A program made the position numbers and the translations under genes. The notes beneath the pieces were generated by a model that did not search any database, was not told the DNA's origin, and saw only the letters and a list, made by a program, of their open reading frames with translations. A DNA stretch of 29,076 nt from Candidatus Latescibacterota bacterium (lineage in GTDB: Bacteria; Latescibacterota; UBA2968; UBA8231): NCBI GenBank assembly GCA_022819745.1, contig JAJEGS010000019.1:1-29076 (forward strand), written 5' to 3'. This document shows, one piece after another, positions 7,828-15,693 of the stretch; within the stretch, counting starts at the first letter, position 1, and each line of letters opens with the position of its first letter.

Positions 7828-8724
7828 GTGGTGGTTGCCGACCAGAAAAGGGCCTATCTCTGCGGATTGGCCTCAGTGCTGCTGTGGTCAACCGTGGCGT
7901 CGGCGTTCAAGCTCACCCTGCGCTACATGGACTTTGCCGAACTGCTGTTTTGGGCTAGCGGCACTTCGACATTGGCTTTGGGGGTGTTAGTCATCGCGCA
8001 GGGAAAAGTGGGCCAGGTACTCAGAAGCCGACCGACTGACTACGCCCGTTCGCTGACGCTAGGAGCGTTAAATCCCCTACTCTACTATCTGATTCTCTTC
8101 AAAGCCTACCAGCTTCTACCCGCCCAAGAGGCGCAGGCACTCAATTACACCTGGGCGCTCACCCTGACTTGGCTCTCCATCCCGCTCTTGGGCCAGCGAA
8201 TCGGCCGACACGATCTGGCCGCGGGTCTGATCTGTTACGCCGGTGTGCTAGTCATCTCCACGCGCGGCGAAATCTGGACCTTGCGCTTTTCCGATCCACT
8301 CGGCGTGACCTTGGCGCTGGGCAGCACCGTGGTATGGGCCTTCTATTGGATCTACAACACCCGCGACAGGCGCGATCCCGTGGTGCGGCTCTTCCTCAAT
8401 TTCGCTCTGTCACTGCCGCTAACGCTCGGCTGTGTCCTGCTGATGGGACAGTGGCGGGCACCTGCTTGGCCGGGTTTGTTGGGGGCGGCTTACATCGGCC
8501 TTTTCGAGATGGGAATCACGTATGTCTTGTGGCAGTGGGCGCTGCGCTACGCGGAAAACACCTCCAAGGTCGGCAACCTAATTTTCATTTCCCCGTTCTG
8601 CTCCCTAGTACTGATTCACTTTGTGCTGGGAGAGTCTATTCGCTGGGCGACCCTAGCGGGCCTTGTGCTCATCGTCGCCGGCCTGCTCTACCAGCAAAGG
8701 AGAAAATATGTGGGCAGGACGTAA
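7828..8724 (+). CDS. EamA/DMT family transporter
   Basis: This is a 298-residue integral membrane protein with about ten hydrophobic segments in two EamA repeats. The first is LCGLASVLLWSTVASAFK through the segment ending AGVLVIST, and the second begins with the LGVTLALGSTVVWAFYW segment. It belongs to the drug/metabolite transporter superfamily, usually exporters of amino acids, nucleobases or related metabolites. No ATG is available near the start. GTG 7828 (or GTG 7831) is preferred because GCGGAG lies 6-9 bp upstream and just after the sulfatase stop. The spacing makes it the second gene of the sulfatase operon. The substrate cannot be told. Confidence 0.85.
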   Translation: MVVADQKRAYLCGLASVLLWSTVASAFKLTLRYMDFAELLFWASGTSTLALGVLVIAQGKVGQVLRSRPTDYARSLTLGALNPLLYYLILFKAYQLLPAQEAQALNYTWALTLTWLSIPLLGQRIGRHDLAAGLICYAGVLVISTRGEIWTLRFSDPLGVTLALGSTVVWAFYWIYNTRDRRDPVVRLFLNFALSLPLTLGCVLLMGQWRAPAWPGLLGAAYIGLFEMGITYVLWQWALRYAENTSKVGNLIFISPFCSLVLIHFVLGESIRWATLAGLVLIVAGLLYQQRRKYVGRT

Positions 8725-8733
8725 CTGTTTTTC

Positions 8734-8761
8734 TTGTTAATTGCCGAAAAATAACTATAAT
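8734..8761 (+). promoter_or_regulatory. Sigma-70-type promoter of the Fic gene
   Basis: TTGTTA (8734-8739) and a perfect TATAAT (8756-8761) are separated by 16 bp in an AT-rich intergenic region. The distance to the ATG at 8831 leaves a ~60-nt leader containing the tandem repeats at 8781-8820. Two more TATAAT hexamers (8780 and 8800) sit inside those repeats but lack good -35 partners. Confidence 0.6.
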
Positions 8762-8780
8762 TATCGTTTACAATGGTTTT

Positions 8781-8820
8781 ATAATAGTTTAGGACAATTT
8801 ATAATAGTTTAGAACAATTT
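8781..8820 (+). repeat. Two 20-bp tandem repeats, probable operator
   Basis: ATAATAGTTTAGGACAATTT (8781-8800) is repeated at 8801-8820 with one change (AGGACA to AGAACA). A near-inverse of its first half (AACTATAAT) lies at 8753-8761, overlapping the -10 box. Repeats at this position just downstream of a promoter commonly bind an autoregulator. The Fic protein or an unlinked factor could bind here (inference). Confidence 0.65.
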
Positions 8821-8830
8821 TATACGCACT

Positions 8831-10357
8831 ATGGCTAAACACGATCAAGCTCATTCGAAATACAAGCTCGCGGGGTATGCAGAACTGATTGAGCAGTACG
8901 AACTCGACATCATCCCAAATTGGCATACATCCTTAGTAGCCACCAGCAGAATCCGCCGAATCGATTCTCGCGCAGGCATCATCAAAGAAATTTACCCATC
9001 TAATTACTGGCCTGGGGAGACACTGGGCGACCATCTGGAATTTGCTCTCAAGTATGATGGGACGAATCTCGCCATTCTCGCCAGCTTGTTCCAGAAAGCA
9101 TCAGAGAAAGATTTCCTCGACTATGTCCGCTCAAAGCCGACCGGCAAGTACGTCAGGCGCTTATGGTTTCTCTATGAATTCCTAACCGGAAAGATACTCC
9201 CGCTGGATGACCTGAAGCAAGGCAACTACATCGACCTCCTCGAACCAGATGCCTATTATACGGTCGAGCCGGGCCGTCAAATCCGCCGTCAACGGATCAA
9301 TGACAACCTGCTTGGTGAACGCCGATTCTGTCCAACAGTTCGTCGCACCGATATTCTTCGAGACTTTGAAACGAATGAGTTGCATAAGAGATGCCAGCGC
9401 GTGGTGTCCCATTATGCGCCAGAATTGTTGCAGCGCGCGCTCAACTATCTGTACACCAAGGAAACGAAATCGTCCTTTGAAATCGAACACATCACCCCCT
9501 CCTGGACCCGAACCGAACGCTTCGTAGCACTGCTCCAACTGGCCGAGCAGGAGGACTTTTGTCAAAAGCCGCGATTAATTGACTTACAGAACCGCATCGT
9601 TGACGCTCGTTTCCGCGATACCGACTATCGAATTACTCAAAACTACGTCGGGCAGAGCGTGGCTTGGCAGCAAGAGCATATCCACTTTGTGGCCCCAAAG
9701 CCCGACGATTTAGCCGACCTGATGGAAGGTCTGGTAGTCTCTCACAAACGCATGGAAGCCGGCACTGTTCCACCTGTGATTCAAGCTGCTGCCATCGCCT
9801 ATGGATTCGTCTTTCTGCACCCATTTGAGGACGGTAATGGTCGAATCCATCGCTTCTTAATCCACAATATTCTCGCTCGCCGCGACTTTACTCCCGAAAA
9901 CGTGATGTTTCCCATATCGGCGGTCATGCTAAAGAATCCAGCCGACTATGACGCTTCCCTAAATGCATTCTCCCGACAGCTAATGCCCCTAGTGGAATAC
10001 ACACTCGACCAAGATGGACGCCTGACTGTGCATAACGATACCGCTACATGGTACCGCTATATCGATATGACCCCCCAAGCGGAGGCACTTTTTCGCTTCA
10101 TTGATCAGACCATCGATACCGAGCTCGCCCGCGAGTTGGCCTTCCTAGCCAACTACGATGCGACCAAACGAGCTATCCAAAACATCGTAGATATGCCCGA
10201 CCGACAGATTGACCTCTTCATTCGCTTTTGCCTCCAAAACAACGGCCGACTGTCCGCACGAAAACGCGCAAGCCACTTTAACGATCTAACGGATGAAGAA
10301 ATCGATTCTATGGAACAGGTTGTGCAATCCACTTATGGAGACGCCACCTGTCCGTAG
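8831..10357 (+). CDS. Fic family protein (AMP-transferase type)
   Basis: This 508-residue protein has a full Fic motif, HPFEDGNGRIHR, starting at H330, the catalytic histidine of the alpha-inhibitory-helix class of AMPylators. An inhibitory-helix-like motif, S215-F-E-I-E219-H220 (consensus S/TxxxEG/N with the last residue altered), lies about 110 residues before it, as in class II Fic proteins where the glutamate blocks productive ATP binding. About 200 residues precede this and a ~130-residue helical C-terminal extension follows, possibly with a DNA-binding or substrate-binding role. The family transfers AMP or related groups from NTPs to target hydroxyls. The gene is monocistronic with its own promoter and lies in a low-GC accessory patch followed by a decayed toxin-antitoxin pair. 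Confidence 0.9.
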   Translation: MAKHDQAHSKYKLAGYAELIEQYELDIIPNWHTSLVATSRIRRIDSRAGIIKEIYPSNYWPGETLGDHLEFALKYDGTNLAILASLFQKASEKDFLDYVRSKPTGKYVRRLWFLYEFLTGKILPLDDLKQGNYIDLLEPDAYYTVEPGRQIRRQRINDNLLGERRFCPTVRRTDILRDFETNELHKRCQRVVSHYAPELLQRALNYLYTKETKSSFEIEHITPSWTRTERFVALLQLAEQEDFCQKPRLIDLQNRIVDARFRDTDYRITQNYVGQSVAWQQEHIHFVAPKPDDLADLMEGLVVSHKRMEAGTVPPVIQAAAIAYGFVFLHPFEDGNGRIHRFLIHNILARRDFTPENVMFPISAVMLKNPADYDASLNAFSRQLMPLVEYTLDQDGRLTVHNDTATWYRYIDMTPQAEALFRFIDQTIDTELARELAFLANYDATKRAIQNIVDMPDRQIDLFIRFCLQNNGRLSARKRASHFNDLTDEEIDSMEQVVQSTYGDATCP

Positions 10358-10370
10358 TACAGTCCCGTTG

Positions 10371-10442
10371 ATGGGCCAAATGCGCGACATTGAACTCGCC
10401 AAAGCATATTGGCAGGACTTGAGGAGCCACAGTGATGAATGA
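10371..10442 (+). pseudogene. 3' remnant of a RelE/HigB-like toxin gene
   Basis: The frame reading MGQMRDIELAKAYWQDL ends at TGA 10440-10442. It matches the usual C-terminal end of small RelE/HigB-type (phage Gp49-like) toxins, which finish with a QxxDIxxAxxYWxDL helix. The preceding ~75 codons of such a toxin are absent; the Fic gene ends at 10357 instead. The overlap of the stop with the ATG (10435) of the antitoxin-like frame is the normal toxin-antitoxin junction. Identification rests on about 20 residues plus context. Confidence 0.5.
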
Positions 10443-10700
10443 GAAACAGGTTTTGCAACGCACGGTCAGCTACAACGAAGGGCTGCTAAAAGCGCTCAAA
10501 GACCCCGAAGAAGCTCGGGCCTACTTGGAAGTCGCGCTGGATGAGTGCGAAGCAAACGGAGAGATCGATGGGCTGCTATTGGCCCTGCGCGATGTCGCCC
10601 AAGCACAAGAGGCGTTGGTGCATTAGCAGAGCGCTCTGGTCTCAACCGCGAACACCTCTATCGCGTCCTTTCAAGTCGCAGCAACTCGAAAGGACCCTGA
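10435..10700 (+). pseudogene. Frameshifted HigA-like antitoxin gene
   Basis: The first frame (ATG 10435 to TAG 10626) encodes TVSYNEGLLKALKDPEEARAYL...LALRDVAQAQ, the N-terminal part of addiction-module antidote proteins of the HigA/XRE class. The conserved helix-turn-helix that should follow (GxxxLAxxxGLNREhLYRxLS) is present but in another frame: VGALAERSGLNREHLYRVLS from 10614 to TGA 10698. Loss of a single base near 10611-10614 explains the shift. The usual last ~20 residues are also missing, so a second lesion lies near 10690. With the toxin reduced to its 3' end, the whole module is dead. Confidence 0.75.
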
Positions 10701-10874
10701 GTCGCCAAACGGGCGGGACGAGTCCTCTAGACGGTCTGGTGGAGAAAGCACCTTCTACCAGCTAAATGCGTGGGACGGACGGTGGCTCGTCTTCTTCCTC
10801 GTTGCATCTGGTCTAGCGTGGCCAATGTGAACACCTTTCCTTCCGTCATGGTAATGAGACTACGATATCGAATT
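10701..10874. other. Intergenic region
   Basis: This 174-bp stretch lies between the broken antitoxin and the 3' end of the HEPN-like gene. I see no convincing gene or hairpin. A 40-codon minus-strand frame (10849-10727) exists but has no recognisable features. Confidence 0.4.
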
Positions 10875-11780
10875 CTACCCAACCCGGTGCTCAGCTCGCG
10901 CCTTTCTTTTCGCAGCAATGCGATTGCGCCTGAGCCTCTTAGCCCAATGCTGAATCCCGCTATCCTTAGATTCCCTTGCACACCTCCGCACCGCAGCACG
11001 AAGCACTTTATTATTCTCTAGGTTTTCGATGACTTCTAGTCGTGGGCGAACGGGTCCCCTATTCAACCACTCCGCTGCGTCCCACGCCGGATCAAGTTTG
11101 CTCTCAGCCAATATTGCTTTTCTTGCCTCTTCCTCGATGCGGGAGCCTATGTCTTTGGGGGTCCAGCCGAATATGAGCGATAATAGCGCACGTATAATCT
11201 CACGATAGACACGGCCAATCATTCCTCCATCCGTACCCTTTTTGCCCTCGATACTTTCGTATCTGTTTTCGAAAAATATTTCAGCTCTACCATGTTTCTG
11301 AAAATAGTCAACAATCTTTGTGTTGTGCTTGAGAGGTGTGACGCTTTCCAGATATTGGATGGTGCTGTCGAAACATCGCTCTAGTTCACCGAATGCCTTT
11401 GGGTTGTATTGTTGAACATCCTCCAACAGTAGATGTAGTTTGTGCCCGCGAGAACGAACCTGATTCTCTGACAGGCCGCCGTCTATCAGAATCGCCTTTA
11501 GGCCCTTCTCGATTGCTTCGTGAGCATTCCTCGTGTCCGCCCTTGCCTTAGCCTTTGAGTATGTTATGGAGAGTGTTCCAATCAGTAGGAGTCTTTTGTG
11601 GAATTCATCGTCCGATTGTGAATCTAAGTCTGCTGCATCAGTCAAGCGGCTGTGAATATCGCGCGGCGGTCTTTCCAGTTCATCGAGGGCATACCTTAGG
11701 TCCGCCCATACGTCTTCCTTGTTTAGCGACATTATAGTGCCTGCCTTTGCGCTAACATCAGATAGTCCTTCACGACGCAT
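10875..11780 (-). CDS. HEPN-like protein paired with an MNT nucleotidyltransferase
   Basis: This is a 301-residue protein whose start MRREGL overlaps the upstream nucleotidyltransferase stop by 11 bp. Residues about 60-150 look like a HEPN helical bundle: NAHEAIEKGLKAILIDGG (85-102), then RSRGHKLHLLLEDV (109-122), resembling the ExxxKxL...GHxLxxLL pattern of HEPN proteins; R109/R111 and H113 could be the RNase-type residues. A hydrophobic segment IIRALLSLIFGW sits mid-protein, and the last ~50 residues are very basic. At 301 residues it is more than twice the length of a HepT toxin. An internal ATG (11732, MSLNKED) is an alternative start, in which case the first 16 residues might be a relic of an earlier partner. 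GC is lower than in the neighbours. HEPN assignment is inference from pattern and partner. Confidence 0.6.
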   Translation of the reverse strand: MRREGLSDVSAKAGTIMSLNKEDVWADLRYALDELERPPRDIHSRLTDAADLDSQSDDEFHKRLLLIGTLSITYSKAKARADTRNAHEAIEKGLKAILIDGGLSENQVRSRGHKLHLLLEDVQQYNPKAFGELERCFDSTIQYLESVTPLKHNTKIVDYFQKHGRAEIFFENRYESIEGKKGTDGGMIGRVYREIIRALLSLIFGWTPKDIGSRIEEEARKAILAESKLDPAWDAAEWLNRGPVRPRLEVIENLENNKVLRAAVRRCARESKDSGIQHWAKRLRRNRIAAKRKARAEHRVG

Positions 11781-12072
11781 AAAGCACTTCTGCGCTAGAA
11801 ATTATCGCTTGGCGTATTTTTGGCTTCAGTCCTCCCTTGGGTACTAAATCTACCTTCCGGTTAAGTACAGCCGAAAATTCTCTCTGCATTTTGGCTAGCT
11901 TCATAAAGCCTACTTGTGCTTCTGGTTGAAATTCCACCAGAAAATCGAGGTCACTGTCTGGGCCGAAACTATCCCCAAGAGCCGATCCGAAAAGCGCAAG
12001 CTCCCGCACCTGATAGCGTTGGCATAATACATTGATTGACTCTATAGGTATATCTATATCTTGGCTTGTCAT
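11770..12072 (-). CDS. MNT-type nucleotidyltransferase (MntA-like)
   Basis: This is a 100-residue minimal nucleotidyltransferase with ELALFGSALGDSFGPDSDLDFLVEF (about 24-48), giving the GSxxG motif and DxD metal ligands, and RKVDLV (about 72-77) as the third carboxylate. It would be the antitoxin/AMP-transferase half of an MNT-HEPN module whose toxin half is the overlapping 301-residue gene. It differs clearly from the nucleotidyltransferase at 1701 and so is not a recent duplicate. Its ATG lies 64 bp from the stop of the upstream enolase-superfamily gene on the same strand. The domain call is firm. Confidence 0.88.
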   Translation of the reverse strand: MTSQDIDIPIESINVLCQRYQVRELALFGSALGDSFGPDSDLDFLVEFQPEAQVGFMKLAKMQREFSAVLNRKVDLVPKGGLKPKIRQAIISSAEVLYAS

Positions 12073-12136
12073 TATACCGTCTCCTCAAGGGTAAAAGTCC
12101 CACTCCACCAGCCCGTAGCTTCCACCCTTTACATTC

Positions 12137-13270
12137 CTACCAATTCGTATAGGAGCCATCATCGCGCAGATAGCCGGTGGGCGGTCCGTAGTTCTGTGTT
12201 GACACGGCATCGAGCGCGGCCTCGTTGAATTCAATACCGAGACCAGGAGCTTCGGGAGGCAAGAGATAACCAGATTCAAACGGCACCTGCACCGGGAACT
12301 CATCGGTGAGTGAAGACATCGGCGCACGAGGAAGTTCCTGCACACCGACGAGTGAAGATGCCAAACACAAATGCAAACAGGCTGCGGTGGAAACCGGCCC
12401 AAGCGGGTTATGCGGTGCCAGATGGATGTAATGCGTTTCGCACCACCCGGCAATTTTGCGCGCCTCAGTCAATCCACCGGCGATGCACAAGTCAACGCGG
12501 CAGTAATCCATCAGATCCTCCTCAATGACTTCTCTGAAGGTCCACTTGCTATCAAATTGTTCCCCGACAGCAAGCGGGACAGAGGTCTGTTGGCGCAGCC
12601 GCCGGAGACTCGCTGGGTTTTCACTGCGCAGCGGATCTTCAATGAAAAACGGATTGTACGGAGCAACCCGGTTACAAAAATCGAGGCTATCCGCCGGGTC
12701 GAGACGGGTATGCACGTCAACTAACATGTTGACCTGATCTCCTAGTGCATTGCGCACGGCCTCCACCTGCTCAACGCCGTGCTGAATAGCGCGCCTGGGT
12801 TCAAACGTCCCTTTATCTGCACCATCAGCCAAGCCCCAGCGGACGAATTTCCAACCAGCCGCATGGGTTTGCCGACAACTCTCGACGAGGGCATCAATCG
12901 TACCCCCACCGTTGTGCGGATAGCAGACGACCTTGTCTCGCGTGCGTCCACCTAAAAGCTCGTACACAGGCACATTGAGCGCTTTCCCTTTGATGTCCCA
13001 GAGCGCGATATCTACGGCACTCACGGCAGCGGATTGAACGACACCGCCGGGAAAGAAGCCACCGCGAAACATCACTTGCCACAGATGTTCAATTTGGAAC
13101 GGATCTGCCCCGATGAGAAACGGCTCAAAAGAGCGAATGACTTCGGCCAAGGCGAGGGCACGCCGTCTCAATCCCCCTTCGCCGAGACCGTAGATGCCCG
13201 CATCGGTTTCTACTTTGACAAAAAAATAGCCGCTCGATCCAACAAAGGATTTGATCTTGGTAATTTTCAT
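12137..13270 (-). CDS. Enolase-superfamily dehydratase, galactonate dehydratase-like
   Basis: This is a 377-residue member of the mandelate racemase/enolase superfamily. An N-terminal capping domain (1-~120) with DPFQIEHLWQVMFRGGFFPGG is followed by a TIM barrel with metal ligands D185 (VDVH), E211 (IEDPLR) and E237 (GEQF), and H287 in APHNPLGP as general base. The overall pattern, including the LWQVM, WDIKGKALNVPV and HNPLGPVSTAACLH blocks, is closest to D-galactonate dehydratase (DgoD) and related sugar-acid dehydratases, which form 2-keto-3-deoxy acids. The exact sugar acid cannot be assigned. The aldo-keto reductase gene lies 27 bp upstream on the same strand, indicating an operon for sugar or sugar-acid breakdown. 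Confidence 0.85.
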   Translation of the reverse strand: MKITKIKSFVGSSGYFFVKVETDAGIYGLGEGGLRRRALALAEVIRSFEPFLIGADPFQIEHLWQVMFRGGFFPGGVVQSAAVSAVDIALWDIKGKALNVPVYELLGGRTRDKVVCYPHNGGGTIDALVESCRQTHAAGWKFVRWGLADGADKGTFEPRRAIQHGVEQVEAVRNALGDQVNMLVDVHTRLDPADSLDFCNRVAPYNPFFIEDPLRSENPASLRRLRQQTSVPLAVGEQFDSKWTFREVIEEDLMDYCRVDLCIAGGLTEARKIAGWCETHYIHLAPHNPLGPVSTAACLHLCLASSLVGVQELPRAPMSSLTDEFPVQVPFESGYLLPPEAPGLGIEFNEAALDAVSTQNYGPPTGYLRDDGSYTNW

Positions 13271-13297
13271 AAATTCCCCGTTGATGTTTTATATTGC

Positions 13298-14191
13298 TCA
13301 CTCCACCGACCCGTAATGCGGCCCCCATTGACGGGCTATATCCCGACCCTGCACTAGCAGTGCCTGCTGCTCGCCAGCGTCCAACGGCGCATAGCGCCGC
13401 ACCCATTCGATATTCTGCACTAATTCCTCTTCGTTATACATTCCAATGACCGCCAGACTCACCCCCGGCAATCCCAAGGCGTAGCGCAACGCCCGCTCGT
13501 GATCGTCAAAGCCGCTATTGGTCAGCTCCGAGGGGCGGGGCGTTTCGTATTCCATGTCGATGGCCCCGCCGTACACCTTCATCGCAGCGACGGCGGCGTT
13601 CTGAGCGCGGGCTAAGGGTAGGACCTTCTCTTCAAAGTTGTAGATGTGACAGTCGGCGAAGCTGAGGGCAAACATGCAGGCGTCGATCTCGACTTCGCGC
13701 AGGACCTTGGCGGATTTCCACGGCGCGTGGTGAGCGGTGATGCCGATATAACGAGTCCAACCGCGCCGCTGCGCTTCGCGCAAGCCGGCGAGCGCCCCAT
13801 CTTTAGCCAGCACTTGTTCCACGTCTAAATGCCCCAGCGAGTGGACGTACACCAGATCCAAGTGATCGGTGCCCAAGGTGTCCAAGCTCTTTTCGACGAT
13901 GTCGAGCGCCTCTTGATAGTGGGCCGTGTGGGCCTTGCTGACCAAGAACAGCTCGCGCCGACAACGGGGGACGATCTGGGCAAGCTGACTCTGGGCGCGG
14001 TCGTAGCCGGGGGCCGTGTCGATGTAGGTGACGCCGAGGTCAATGGCCCGTTCAAAAAGCGCGATGGCATCCGCGTCTGCTAGGCCAAAGCCGCCGGGGG
14101 CCGTGCCCAAGCCGAGCAAGGGGACGCGTTCGCCGGTTTTGCCGAAGGTGACTTGCGGCAGCGGAGCTATGTCTATGGAGGCGGTAGTCAT
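13298..14191 (-). CDS. Aldo/keto reductase
   Basis: This is a 297-residue NAD(P)H-dependent aldo/keto reductase (TIM barrel). The catalytic tetrad is visible: D58 and Y63 in YIDTAPGYD, K86 in VSKAH, and H117 in YVHSLGH. AIDLGVTYIDTA is the family signature. The ATG at 14191 is preceded by CGGAG in an otherwise AT-rich leader that holds an inverted repeat (14207-14280). It heads an operon with the galactonate-dehydratase-like gene and is divergent from the cupin and nucleoside hydrolase operon. Substrate class is probably sugar or sugar-derived aldehyde/ketone (inference from neighbours). Confidence 0.88.
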   Translation of the reverse strand: MTTASIDIAPLPQVTFGKTGERVPLLGLGTAPGGFGLADADAIALFERAIDLGVTYIDTAPGYDRAQSQLAQIVPRCRRELFLVSKAHTAHYQEALDIVEKSLDTLGTDHLDLVYVHSLGHLDVEQVLAKDGALAGLREAQRRGWTRYIGITAHHAPWKSAKVLREVEIDACMFALSFADCHIYNFEEKVLPLARAQNAAVAAMKVYGGAIDMEYETPRPSELTNSGFDDHERALRYALGLPGVSLAVIGMYNEEELVQNIEWVRRYAPLDAGEQQALLVQGRDIARQWGPHYGSVE

Positions 14192-14206
14192 AGTAGCTAC
14201 TCCGTA

Positions 14207-14280
14207 GGAATTGAGAATTAAAAATTAATAGCCGTTTGCAACTTGCTAGGGGTACGGGCGGCTAATTCTTAATTCCTAAT
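14207..14280. repeat. AT-rich imperfect inverted repeat between divergent genes
   Basis: The left arm (about 14215-14234: GAATTAAAAATTAATAGCCG) and the right arm (about 14260-14276: CGGCTAATTCTTAATTC) are inverted copies apart from a 3-bp insertion and one substitution. They surround a 25-bp GC-rich centre. The outer flanks (AGGAATT at 14207 and AATTCCT at 14271) are also complementary. The element is compact, stands out in base composition, and may be a small MITE-like or palindromic repeat, or an operator for the two divergent operons. Confidence 0.55.
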
Positions 14281-14388
14281 TTAACCAGCCGACGCACCAG
14301 CAACAGGGCGCGCTTTGCCCGCGTCCTACCGTTTGGTATGTTAAGCCGACCAATTTCACCAGCACGACTAAAACGCGAGGAGGACATT

Positions 14389-14754
14389 ATGGTCATTCGC
14401 AATTGGCGCAACGTCACGCCCGTCGTCGGGCATGAATCCAAACTGATCTGGTCGATCTTCCGCGCTCAGAGCGCCGAGGGGCTGGACGAGAACGAAGCAG
14501 TACTCTTGGGATTTTCCGGCCTAACGCTACATCGTCTGCAAGGCGGACTAGAAGGCGATTATCACGAGCACGAGGCCACCGAACAGGTGTACTACTTTCT
14601 CAGCGGCCAAGGGCAGATGAAGATCGACGGAGAGATCTACGAAGTGCGCGAGGGCGATGCGGTACACATCCCACCGAAGGTCAAGCATCAGCTTTCCAAC
14701 ACTGGGGACGACTGGGTTGAGCACTTGATCATCAGCGCCCAAGTCGCAGGATAG
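14389..14754 (+). CDS. Cupin-domain protein
   Basis: This is a 121-residue single-domain cupin. Motif 1 is GDYHEHEATEQVYYFLSGQG, with the H-x-H and E metal ligands in the expected order, and motif 2 is EGDAVHIPPKVKHQLSNTG with the last histidine. A very strong ribosome site (GAGGAGG) ends about 5 bp before ATG 14389, which decides against the longer frame from 14338. Small cupins of this type are sugar isomerases, dioxygenase-like enzymes or binding proteins; the substrate cannot be read. The nucleoside hydrolase gene starts 3 bp after its stop, so the two are translationally linked. Confidence 0.88.
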   Translation: MVIRNWRNVTPVVGHESKLIWSIFRAQSAEGLDENEAVLLGFSGLTLHRLQGGLEGDYHEHEATEQVYYFLSGQGQMKIDGEIYEVREGDAVHIPPKVKHQLSNTGDDWVEHLIISAQVAG

Positions 14755-14757
14755 GCG

Positions 14758-15693
14758 ATGCCGGCAACTCCCCTGATTATGGACGTCGATACGGGCGTTG
14801 ACGACGCCCTCGCCCTGCTTTTGGCCTTGGCCTCGCCCGAGGTCGAGTTAGTGGGTGTCTCTACGGCGGCTGGCAATGTGCCGTTGTCGCGGACGACCGA
14901 CAACACACTGCGCCTGTTGCAATGGGCGGGGCGCGCCGACGTTCCAGTGTACGCCGGCGCAGAGCGACCCTTGGTGCGAGACGCAGTCGCCGCAGCCGAC
15001 GTGCACGGCGCAACCGGTCTAGGCGCGGCCCAGTTGCCCGAAGCGCGCACCTCGTCAGCAGGCGACGGGGTGGAATTTCTACTGCGCACCTTGCAGGCTC
15101 GGCCCGGAGAGGTGACTCTCGTCGCCACCGGGCCGTTGACCAACTTGGCACAGGCCGAGGCGCAGGTGCCGGGCGTACTACAGCAGGCGCGTCAAGTGGT
15201 AATCATGGGCGGGGCCGTGCGCGTGCCGGGCAATATCACGCCAACGGCCGAGTTCAATTTCTACGCCGATCCGCATGCCGCGCACCAAGTCCTAGCGTCC
15301 GAGGCCAAGATGGTGCTGGTGGGACTGGACGTCACCGAGCAGGTCTGGCTAGAGCAGACCACCTTGCAAGCCTGCAAAGGTGCGTACGCGGCGTTTTGCC
15401 GTGCAGCATGTGAGCCAGTAATCGCCTTTGAGTCCGCGCACTACGGACTTGCCGGAATGCGCTTGCACGATCCCGTGGCCTTGGGCGCGGCCCTGTGGCC
15501 GCAGCTCTTTCGCACACAGCAACTGTGGGTGGATGTGGAAACGACTGGCGAGCTGACCGCCGGGCAGGTAGTAGTTGACCAACGCGCCTTGGCGAGCGAC
15601 CAAGAGCGGCTGGGGCGGCCTGTAACGTGTGCGATGGACGTGGAACAGGCCCGCTTTCTCGAACTATTCACCGAACGCGTACTACAGAATTAG
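14758..15693 (+). CDS. Inosine-uridine preferring nucleoside hydrolase family
   Basis: This is a 311-residue nucleoside hydrolase (IunH/RihA type). The N-terminal IMDVDTGVDDALAL gives the family's calcium-binding Asp cluster (D9, D11, D15, D16). TLVATGPLTNLA, the FNFYADPHAAH block, GLDVTEQVWL and a C-terminal RLHDPVALG with the leaving-group histidine and last Asp complete the active site. It hydrolyses ribonucleosides to base and ribose in the cytoplasm. The chain length is normal. Its stop overlaps by 3 bp that of the convergent GNAT gene. Context with a cupin suggests pentose or nucleoside salvage (inference). Confidence 0.92.
   Translation: MPATPLIMDVDTGVDDALALLLALASPEVELVGVSTAAGNVPLSRTTDNTLRLLQWAGRADVPVYAGAERPLVRDAVAAADVHGATGLGAAQLPEARTSSAGDGVEFLLRTLQARPGEVTLVATGPLTNLAQAEAQVPGVLQQARQVVIMGGAVRVPGNITPTAEFNFYADPHAAHQVLASEAKMVLVGLDVTEQVWLEQTTLQACKGAYAAFCRAACEPVIAFESAHYGLAGMRLHDPVALGAALWPQLFRTQQLWVDVETTGELTAGQVVVDQRALASDQERLGRPVTCAMDVEQARFLELFTERVLQN

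Noticed and set aside
10727..10849. 40-codon minus-strand frame beginning MTEGKVFTLATLDQMQRG.
   Set aside because: It is short, has no clear ribosome site and ends in Arg-rich sequence inside otherwise non-coding DNA; insufficient support.
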